From positions 1 to 13,855 of the forward strand of contig JAHRXB010000163.1 of NCBI GenBank assembly GCA_019104905.1: a stretch of 13,855 nucleotides of DNA. Direction: 5' to 3'. Source of the DNA: Bdellovibrio sp. (GTDB taxonomy: Bacteria > Bdellovibrionota > Bdellovibrionia > Bdellovibrionales > Bdellovibrionaceae). This document shows, one piece after another, positions 7,742 to 12,813 of the stretch. Both the position numbers and the translations under genes were made by a program. Within the stretch, counting starts at the first letter, position 1; every line of letters begins with the position of its first letter. The notes under the pieces were generated by a model. The model saw only the letters and a list, made by a program, of their open reading frames with translations, ran no database searches and was not told where the DNA came from.

Positions 7742-7972
7742 ATGCAAAAAAAGAAAGACCCAAAACTTCCATCTGACTACGAGACGCTACGGATACGTAT
7801 GCCTCCCGAAATTGAACTGGAGAAAATCATGGATGAAGTTGAGAAGGTTAGGAAGCAGTTGAACAAGAAGAAGCCGCCAAGTCGGAAGGTTTGGATGGGA
7901 AATCACGTACTTCTTGCCGCTATTAAGCTGGGTTTAAAGGATCTTCGAGAAGGAGAGGCTCCACCTCTGTAA
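7742..7972 (+). CDS. Small RHH-like DNA-binding protein, 76 aa
   Basis: This small, highly charged protein has a strand-like ETLRIRMPPE segment (about residues 14-23) followed by a helix. A basic linker (KKKPPSR) leads to a second helix (about 50-67, including NHVLLAAIKLGLKDL). This resembles an RHH fold with an extended first helix, but the match is weaker than for the other two RHH proteins here. I prefer the ATG at 7742. A TTG start at 7682 would turn the twin palindromic boxes upstream into coding sequence. The SD is weak (AGAG, close to the start). The tandem operator lies 26 bp before the start and suggests self-regulation. It could instead be the antitoxin-like half of an incomplete pair, but no toxin-like partner is recognisable. 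Confidence 0.6.
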   Translation: MQKKKDPKLPSDYETLRIRMPPEIELEKIMDEVEKVRKQLNKKKPPSRKVWMGNHVLLAAIKLGLKDLREGEAPPL

Positions 7973-8010
7973 CTTGTTGGGGTCAATCTAAAGTAGATAA
8001 AAATAGAAAT

Positions 8011-8439
8011 ATGGCGAGACCAAAAGGACTTCAAAAAACTGGGGGACGACAAAAAGGGACCCCGAATAAGCGTACAAACGGCTTTCTAGATACTCTGGAC
8101 AGCAAGGGCATCAACTTGCTTGAAGAAGTATTGGACGAAGCCATGGCGCTTGAAGGCCGAGAGAAGGCCAACATCCTGCTAGATCTTCTTCCATACATTT
8201 ATCCAAAGCGAAGGCCAACAGAAGTACCTGCGTTTTCTATGAGCGACCACCTAGCATCACTCTCCATAACGGAACTAGCCAACCTTCGCACAGAGATTAG
8301 TCGCTTGATGGGAGAGGGTAAATCGCTTGAAGAGATTACTGATGAACAACTGGAACAATACAAAGCTCAAGCAGAACGCACTTTAATTGCCATCAACAAT
8401 CTTCGAAGTTTAAGGGATGATCCTTACAGCGACGCTTAG
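8011..8439 (+). CDS. Basic-tailed hypothetical protein with AT-hook-like motif, 142 aa
   Basis: The N-terminus has ARPKG (2-6) and then TGGRQKGTPNKRT (10-22), a basic Gly/Arg/Pro motif that resembles an AT-hook. From experience this motif occurs at the start of many small phage and mobile-element proteins. The rest is largely helical and acidic, with Leu-rich segments from about residue 75 onward. The ATG at 8011 lacks a clear SD. A TAGATA (7994-7999) could be a -10 giving an almost leaderless transcript, but no good -35 supports it. The last 4 bp overlap the convergent DUF4268 gene, with interleaved stop codons (TAG 8437-8439 on plus, TAA 8438-8436 on minus). DNA binding is plausible; the actual role is unknown. 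Confidence 0.65.
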   Translation: MARPKGLQKTGGRQKGTPNKRTNGFLDTLDSKGINLLEEVLDEAMALEGREKANILLDLLPYIYPKRRPTEVPAFSMSDHLASLSITELANLRTEISRLMGEGKSLEEITDEQLEQYKAQAERTLIAINNLRSLRDDPYSDA

Positions 8440-9392
8440 TTTGCATCGAGTCCATTCAAAAATGGCTTTATAGCTTTTTCTAGCCGTATCATGGAGTCTA
8501 GCATCTGATCCTGCAATTCAGACCATCTTTCAACCTGGGCGAGGCCGGAAGAAGAGATTGTCTTTCTTATCCGAGAAGCCCGCTTTGAATCGAGTCGGTC
8601 CCATTCAAGGCTTCCGCCAAACATAGTTTCAATCTTTTCTTTATCCCTAAGAAGAAGATCAAAAATGCGTTTGTTCTGCTCGCCTGAATTTTTATCTGTG
8701 TCGATATAAAAATCCACTGAAGCGGAATCGTTCCCGATGACGTAGGTGTATTTAATCCCACTAATTCCCGCACCAACACCAATCCAATGGTACTTACCAG
8801 GCGAAGTGTTGCTGAATAGTTTTGTTTTGCCTTTACTCTTTTCAAGTAAGCCCGCCCAAAACTCTTGCCGGTTTTGATGTCGGGACGCCCACTCTTTCTT
8901 TTGTTCACCCAATTCCTTAGCCTGGTTTGTCGGAGCAGCTAAAACTGAAAAAAGTGGTGCATAAGGGGAATCTCCGATGCGAACAGCTTCTACCTTAACA
9001 AGATAAAATCCAACTTCAGACGATGAGGATTCGTTGAGCCATTCGATCACCTTTTGATGTTCAGGACGTGCCTCTGTAGAGATCCAGATTGCAATCTGAG
9101 CTTCCATTCCGATCATGTATGTTAAAATCTGACCAAGATGGCTGTGATTGGTTCTTTCGAGTTGATTTTCAATAACGACCTGTTGGCCTTCTTCGTCTTC
9201 GCATACAAGATCTATAATAAAATCGCCAACTCGCTTTTCGCGACCAGTAACTGACAACTGTAGCCCTAATCTTTCAGATAGAACATCAATGTGATTTTCA
9301 AGCCACTTGGTAAAGTCGTACGCTTCGTGCGCAAAGGCTTGTCTTACGGGAAGGATTTCAAGTCTCGAGACCTCAGGAGTCCTGTTACTCAT
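8436..9392 (-). CDS. DUF4268 protein with N-terminal PD-(D/E)XK nuclease-like domain, 318 aa
   Basis: The N-terminal domain has a PD-(D/E)XK-like pattern. An FTKWLENHIDVL helix (27-38) precedes GDFIID (56-61), and the strand VVIENQ (72-77) carries an E-x-Q in place of the usual E-x-K, followed by a HLGQILTY helix. The C-terminal half (about 170-310) resembles DUF4268, with REFWAGLLEK, a YHWIGVGAG strand and an alternating charged/hydrophobic end. Such proteins are commonly annotated as uncharacterised nucleases near restriction genes. Nuclease activity and DNA substrate are inferred. It is the last gene of a three-gene operon. Its ATG overlaps the XRE stop by 4 bp (ATGA), with an AAGGG SD 7 nt before it, so its expression should follow the regulator's. 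The Lys-to-Gln change is tolerated in some PD-(D/E)XK families. Confidence 0.8.
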   Translation of the reverse strand: MSNRTPEVSRLEILPVRQAFAHEAYDFTKWLENHIDVLSERLGLQLSVTGREKRVGDFIIDLVCEDEEGQQVVIENQLERTNHSHLGQILTYMIGMEAQIAIWISTEARPEHQKVIEWLNESSSSEVGFYLVKVEAVRIGDSPYAPLFSVLAAPTNQAKELGEQKKEWASRHQNRQEFWAGLLEKSKGKTKLFSNTSPGKYHWIGVGAGISGIKYTYVIGNDSASVDFYIDTDKNSGEQNKRIFDLLLRDKEKIETMFGGSLEWDRLDSKRASRIRKTISSSGLAQVERWSELQDQMLDSMIRLEKAIKPFLNGLDAN

Positions 9393-9751
9393 GACTTACC
9401 CTTCACTCTTCGAAATTTAATCTCGAAGACTCCCCCGATCCACTCGTCGCCCATAAGAGCGTTTAACTCTTGATGCTTAGCGCTTTTTTCATCGGCACCG
9501 TTACCGAACATGAGATTGTCCAGGCTAACTCCCAATGAGTCGGCGACCTTCTTTACCTGCTTTACGTCTCGGGGATTGCTTCCGCTCAGCCAACCTGAAA
9601 GTGATTGCTTGGGAACGCCAGCTTTGCGCGCAAGTTGCGCAGCGGTCATATCATTTGCATCGAGATAAAATCGAAGTTGTTTCTTAAGAGTCATCGGAAG
9701 AACAATCGGGCGTTTTGTTTCCAATTTTAATAGAGCGTCCGACTTACTCAT
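9389..9751 (-). CDS. XRE-family helix-turn-helix regulator, 120 aa
   Basis: A Cro/cI-type helix-turn-helix spans about residues 22-83. It contains LKKQLRFYLDANDMTAAQLA, then RKAGVPKQSLSGWLSGSNP, and ends with VADSLGVSLDNLMFG. The N-terminal 20 residues are an extra tail. The C-terminus ends in a basic strand-like GGVFEIKFRRVKG. XRE proteins usually act as repressors, dimerising on palindromic operators. An SD GAGG lies 7 nt before the ATG. Both ends overlap neighbours by ATGA, with the recombinase stop upstream and the nuclease start downstream, so the three proteins are translationally linked. It is the natural candidate to repress this operon, possibly through the palindrome at 10485-10504. 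That target is inferred. Confidence 0.9.
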   Translation of the reverse strand: MSKSDALLKLETKRPIVLPMTLKKQLRFYLDANDMTAAQLARKAGVPKQSLSGWLSGSNPRDVKQVKKVADSLGVSLDNLMFGNGADEKSAKHQELNALMGDEWIGGVFEIKFRRVKGKS

Positions 9752-10467
9752 ACTAAATCCTCATCATCGGACTTTTGGTCCTCAACTCCGTACTTTTCGG
9801 TGTTGCCAATGGCCTTGCCTTCCGCACCCAAAACGACCGTATTTAGAGCAGTGAATTTTGTCGGGTTGGGCGTGTTTTCAACGGGGGATTTTTGAGCGTT
9901 TTTAATCGCCCTCGAAATTGTACCCATATGAGCGCCCGTTTCTTTTTGTATCTCGCGGTAGCTTTTGCCTTGATGATGAAGTTCAATGATCTTCGCCTCA
10001 TCGTGGATACGTGGTCTTCCAAACTTTTTCCCCATCGACTTTGCGTGTTCGAGGCCCATCATAGTACGTTCGCGCAGCAGGGACCTCTCAAACTCGCCCA
10101 AGCTCCCTAATACCTGAACAAAGAACCTTCCGGATGGGGTTGAGTAGTCCACATTGTCTTTGAGCGCTACAAACTTAACACCAATCTTTTCAAACTCTTC
10201 AAGGGTAGAAACTAAGTGCTTCAGGCTTCGAAATAGTCGATCCATTTTAACAACCATCACAACGTCCACTTCTTTGGATCTGACAAGACTCATTAGCCGC
10301 TTTAAGCCTGGTCGATTGTCAGTCGAACCGCTGTAGCCATGATCGACTAATTCTTCAGTGATAGACCATCCTCGATTGGTACAAGCTTTTCTAAGTTCTT
10401 CTATTTGAACTTGAGGGTTCTGATTATGATGGCTCGTGGATACACGGGAATACGTAACTGCTTTCAT
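9748..10467 (-). CDS. Serine recombinase, resolvase/invertase class, 239 aa
   Basis: This is a small serine recombinase that cuts and rejoins DNA through a covalent 5'-phosphoserine. YSRVS (6-10) places the nucleophile at S10. KMDRLFRS (74-81) supplies the catalytic Arg residues, and GEFERSLLRER (122-132) begins the dimer-interface helix. A GRPR linker (150-153) leads to a C-terminal helix-turn-helix (about 157-190). About 45 further residues, acidic at the end, extend beyond the usual length of this class. I start at the ATG at 10467, which gives the family-typical MKAVTYSRVS. An ATG at 10476 is equally possible, and neither has a strong SD. Its stop overlaps the XRE start by ATGA. Functions in the class include resolution, inversion and transposition; the target site here is unknown. 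Confidence 0.92.
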   Translation of the reverse strand: MKAVTYSRVSTSHHNQNPQVQIEELRKACTNRGWSITEELVDHGYSGSTDNRPGLKRLMSLVRSKEVDVVMVVKMDRLFRSLKHLVSTLEEFEKIGVKFVALKDNVDYSTPSGRFFVQVLGSLGEFERSLLRERTMMGLEHAKSMGKKFGRPRIHDEAKIIELHHQGKSYREIQKETGAHMGTISRAIKNAQKSPVENTPNPTKFTALNTVVLGAEGKAIGNTEKYGVEDQKSDDEDLV

Positions 10468-10484
10468 AAAATTCATCTTATCGC

Positions 10485-10504
10485 ATTGCATTACAATATG
10501 CAAT
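10485..10504. promoter_or_regulatory. Palindrome in the recombinase/RHH divergent promoter gap
   Basis: A perfect 7-bp inverted repeat, ATTGCAT (10485-10491) and ATGCAAT (10498-10504), has a 6-nt spacer and is centred in the short gap between the recombinase and RHH starts. A tentative minus-strand promoter, TTGAAA (10530-10525) with TGTATT after 17 bp (10507-10502), overlaps it. Binding here could control both directions. The XRE and RHH proteins are both candidate ligands. Confidence 0.5.
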
Positions 10505-10531
10505 ACAAATGTACTGTGATAGGCTTTCAAC

Positions 10532-10711
10532 ATGAGCAAACTTGAAATTCCAAAAAAAGAAAAGAGAAACAAGGCCTTAACGGTTCGTCTCCCCGAGGAT
10601 ACGGTCGAAAAACTAAAAGAGATCGCCGAAAGACATGAAGCCAGCCAGGCCGATGTTATTAAGGCCCTTATTGAAAAGGCTTACTCAGATCTAAAACCAA
10701 AGCGAAAGTAG
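10532..10711 (+). CDS. Ribbon-helix-helix protein (CopG/Arc-like), 59 aa
   Basis: This compact protein fits the RHH pattern well. A basic tail is followed by the strand ALTVRLPED (15-23), helix 1 (TVEKLKEIAERH), a turn (EASQ) and helix 2 (ADVIKALIEKAYSDL), with a basic end. The LTVRLPED strand is a typical RHH signature. It probably binds DNA as a dimer and could act on the palindrome just upstream, controlling itself and the divergent recombinase operon. It is followed 5 nt later by the start of the 64-aa gene, whose SD overlaps this stop codon, so the two are probably co-translated. RHH proteins are often antitoxins, but the partner does not look like a known toxin. No strong SD is visible before its ATG. 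Confidence 0.8.
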   Translation: MSKLEIPKKEKRNKALTVRLPEDTVEKLKEIAERHEASQADVIKALIEKAYSDLKPKRK

Positions 10712-10716
10712 GAAGA

Positions 10717-10911
10717 ATGAAAAGAGATGAGATAGACGCACTTGAAATGACTGGTTCGGAATACTTAACTCCCTGCTGTATCTTGTACCGAGATCTCTTT
10801 GCGGAAATTCAGAATCCGCCAGACCAGGGAGATTTTCACGAAGAAGTTCATCAATGCATTTTTTGTGGGGAAAAGATGCTCCTTGAGTTTTCTCGCCAGA
10901 ATGTTCACTAG
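10717..10911 (+). CDS. Small cysteine-containing protein, 64 aa
   Basis: I do not recognise a family. Four cysteines stand out, CC at residues 20-21 and C47-x-x-C50 in HQCIFCGEK, a spacing consistent with a small zinc-ribbon-like fold in a mainly acidic protein. Metal binding is inference. The start is supported by the SD AGGAAG placed over the preceding TAG, 5 nt downstream of the RHH gene, so the pair looks like an operon. In an RHH-led pair this position is sometimes held by a toxin, but no RelE, MazF, PIN or similar motif is visible. It ends 7 bp before the stop of the convergent 229-aa gene. Confidence 0.65.
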   Translation: MKRDEIDALEMTGSEYLTPCCILYRDLFAEIQNPPDQGDFHEEVHQCIFCGEKMLLEFSRQNVH

Positions 10912-10918
10912 ATTCAAC

Positions 10919-11608
10919 TTAAGCCTTTTCAAAGGCGTCAAGGTACGAATAAACGCCTAATTCCAGTTCATCAGCCATATCTCGTCTAAAAAGAATCTTT
11001 CGATAAGTTTTAACGGATTCATCTATAGATTTTTTATCCCTGCTTTTAGAAAGCATTTTTAAAGTGTTCTCTTTAATTCTTGCTTTAAAATCTCCAGTAC
11101 GAGCGAATCCGTCGCGATTCACCTTCGGAAAATAGAAAGGCAGGTCAGCGTTTTTGCCGTATCTCTGTTCGGACCAAGAATGAAACGCACCTTTATTCTC
11201 GATAAACTCCAAAAGTGATTCCGTTAGTTTCGGATTTCGATTTGCTTCCTCAATAACGGCTAAAAACCAAAGTTCAAAGTTTCCCGTTAATGTTTTTCGT
11301 CCCGGCTTTTTTAAGGCTTGTAGAAAGTCGCTATTCCCTTTCAAGACCATTTGGGCCTCTTTCATAAACTGAGATCGTGCCGTTAAAAGTGGTGACCGTA
11401 GTTTGTTGATTTCAGGAAGAACTTTCTTGAGAATCGAAACATCTTTTTTCATAGTTTCGATCGATCCAACCGAAGCGATAAGTTTAGAAATCTTCGCCTC
11501 AACCCTCGGCGCATACTTGGAAGTCGGTTTGAGTCCATAGAATCCGCATAGTACCTCTGCAATCAGTATTGCTTCTTTCTGCCAAATGGGAAGTTTATCA
11601 AAATTCAT
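10919..11608 (-). CDS. Hypothetical protein, 229 aa
   Basis: I do not recognise this protein. I place the start at the ATG at 11608, which has GAGGA very close upstream. A TTG three codons earlier is the other option. The protein is basic and apparently mostly helical. There is a hydrophobic first helix (about 8-27, including EAILIAEVLCGFYGL), a Lys-rich helical region to about residue 95, a KKPGRKTLTG loop (about 100-109), and an FELWFLAVIEEA helix. The C-terminal half is charged. The hydrophobic stretch is too interrupted by charge to be a clear membrane segment. It is divergent from the Vsr-like nuclease across about 190 bp and convergent with the 64-aa gene. A hairpin-forming GCCTTT/AAAGGC (10923-10936) overlaps its last codons. 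No catalytic signature is evident. Confidence 0.7.
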   Translation of the reverse strand: MNFDKLPIWQKEAILIAEVLCGFYGLKPTSKYAPRVEAKISKLIASVGSIETMKKDVSILKKVLPEINKLRSPLLTARSQFMKEAQMVLKGNSDFLQALKKPGRKTLTGNFELWFLAVIEEANRNPKLTESLLEFIENKGAFHSWSEQRYGKNADLPFYFPKVNRDGFARTGDFKARIKENTLKMLSKSRDKKSIDESVKTYRKILFRRDMADELELGVYSYLDAFEKA

Positions 11609-11799
11609 GGTCCTCAATTCTCGGTTTTCTCACGTCGTTCCGCGTGTCTTTAACCGTGCATCTTAGTTCTGCGATTTACGTTAATCATAATAACCGAGCA
11701 CGTGCCCAAGAAACAATATGTGGTGGAATTTGCCGGACAATTCTGCCCTTAAATCAAGGATTTACCCGTTATAGCGGGCGACATCCTAAGGGGTTAGGT
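11609..11799. promoter_or_regulatory. Divergent promoter region and multi-hairpin leader of the Vsr-like gene
   Basis: The gap between divergent genes has overlapping -10-like boxes, CATAAT on plus (11686-11691) and TATGAT on minus (11689-11684), but no good -35. Downstream are four stems in series: GAATT/AATTC (11726-11743), TAAATC-AAG-GATTTA (11750-11764), CCCG(T)-TATA-(G)CGGG (11765-11778) and CCTAA-GGGG-TTAGG (11785-11798). The last stem exposes a GGGG SD in its loop 1 nt before the ATG. This suggests control of ribosome access, which is inferred. Confidence 0.4.
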
Positions 11800-12579
11800 A
11801 TGAGCAAAGTCGAAGAGAAGAAACCAGAATCGAACAAAAAAACTAAAGCGAACATTTGGCGAGAGCATATGACGGAAAACCGAAACGCCAATGAGGATTG
11901 TGTAAGGTTGTCCATGATGCTTTCCCTGTACGGCAGGCTTTTTGGAGAGCGAACCAGATTCAATCAGTCAATTACACGAGTTCGTATTCAATCAAAGAAC
12001 AAGCGTCCTTCTCTAAGGGATCTAAAAAACCACTATCAAGTGATAGTGGCTGACCTTTCACATAGCGGTAAAAAAGCCATGGAGCGAACAGGGAGCGAGG
12101 AGATCGTGCGACGTACTCTAAAAGAAATGGGGAGCAATTTTATTCTCACCTCAGCTTGGATTGGTCGAAAGAATGTAGATCTCTTGCTACCTGGACTTAC
12201 GGGCTTAACTCGAGGGCAGGAAGGGCGTGGTATCCGATTCACAGGTGTGGCCATCGAGGTGGATGGAGCCGTCCACGACTTTACTCCAAAGTTTCTAGGA
12301 GACTTTGCTAAAGACAATTTTCTGAGTTTGATAGGAATTTTGCCAGTGCGAATTAGGAATGAAGAAACTCGCCGGAAAAACGTATTGGATGCACTTCGAG
12401 AAATGTCAGTTTATTCGGCCATGGATTCGAGGGCCAAAAGAAGAATGTGGAAGCGTATTTATCTTACTACTATTTTTCTCAATTGGAGGCCTCAGCAAAT
12501 TGAAGAAGTGTTCGGAATCAACTACGCGGCGGCAAAGCGACAAATCATTCAGCTCCTTTCGCTAGAAGGGAGTGTCTAA
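11800..12579 (+). CDS. Vsr/DUF559-like predicted endonuclease, 259 aa
   Basis: The middle of the protein resembles the Vsr/DUF559 branch of PD-(D/E)XK nucleases. It has an acidic helix GSEEIVRRTL (98-107), an NVDLLLPG strand with D127, a VAIEVDG strand with E153 and D155, H159-D160, and a later KDNFLSLIGILPVRI segment (171-185) typical of the fold's end. Residues 1-70 form a basic, Lys-rich extension. The C-terminus (about 215-253) looks helix-turn-helix-like and may bind DNA. DNA cleavage or nicking is inferred. The ATG at 11800 follows AAGGGG and TTAGGT. Earlier in-frame codons run into the divergent gene and lack support. Its TAA overlaps the next gene's ATG (TAATG), so it is coupled to a 51-aa ORF and probably to the large recombinase. 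It is unlike ordinary Vsr repair proteins in its added N- and C-terminal parts. Confidence 0.75.
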   Translation: MSKVEEKKPESNKKTKANIWREHMTENRNANEDCVRLSMMLSLYGRLFGERTRFNQSITRVRIQSKNKRPSLRDLKNHYQVIVADLSHSGKKAMERTGSEEIVRRTLKEMGSNFILTSAWIGRKNVDLLLPGLTGLTRGQEGRGIRFTGVAIEVDGAVHDFTPKFLGDFAKDNFLSLIGILPVRIRNEETRRKNVLDALREMSVYSAMDSRAKRRMWKRIYLTTIFLNWRPQQIEEVFGINYAAAKRQIIQLLSLEGSV

Positions 12580-12734
12580 TGTCAGACGGAAAGCCAAAGG
12601 CTCAATCGAACGAGACGCCTCATCAAAAGCTTCCTCAATATACCGCCGTTGAAGTTCGCAAAGCCGTTGAGGCGATCAGGCTTTTAATCAAAGTCAGAGA
12701 CCGTTGTCGGGAACAGGGCCTCATTAAGTGGTAA
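12579..12734 (+). CDS. Small coupled ORF, 51 aa
   Basis: This is a short ORF whose ATG shares one base with the preceding TAA (TAATG), the classic arrangement for reinitiation. The product has a polar N-terminus (SDGKPKAQSNETPHQK), then a probable amphipathic helix (about 22-46, including VEVRKAVEAIRLLIKVRDRC), ending in LIKW. I recognise no family. The tight coupling to the nuclease suggests a small partner or inhibitor, but that rests on position alone. It ends 79 bp before the large serine recombinase, so all three genes may form one transcript. Confidence 0.55.
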   Translation: MSDGKPKAQSNETPHQKLPQYTAVEVRKAVEAIRLLIKVRDRCREQGLIKW

Positions 12735-12763
12735 TGACAGAGAATTAGACAACTTTAGAACTG

Positions 12764-12811
12764 GGGATTTCTGGATTTTTATGGGGAAATCCCTTAAAAG
12801 ACCGGAGGTCT
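12764..12811 (+). promoter_or_regulatory. Two hairpins before the large recombinase, second enclosing the SD
   Basis: The first stem is GGGATTTC (12764-12771) with GAAATCCC (12786-12793), 8 bp around a 14-nt loop. The second is AGACC-GGA-GGTCT (12799-12811), a perfect 5-bp stem with a 3-nt loop. The SD GGAGGT (12804-12809) lies in its loop and 3' arm, so folding would hide it. Translation may need upstream ribosomes or unfolding. The pairing is observed and the control is inferred. Confidence 0.5.
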
Positions 12812-12813
12812 CT

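Noticed and set aside
10468..10572. N-terminal extension of the small serine recombinase up to 10572
   Set aside because: It would run through the palindrome and into the divergent RHH gene. The catalytic domain already starts normally at the ATG at 10467.
10923..10936. GCCTTT/AAAGGC hairpin as an intrinsic terminator between convergent genes
   Set aside because: It overlaps the last codons of the 229-aa gene and is not followed by a T-run, so the evidence is too weak to call it.
11569..11799. Upstream extension of the Vsr-like nuclease frame
   Set aside because: It covers the 5' end of the divergent gene and the hairpin-rich leader, whereas the ATG at 11800 has a good SD.
12036..12317. 93-codon minus-strand ORF
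   Set aside because: It is antisense to the nuclease core of the Vsr-like gene, whose motifs identify the real frame.
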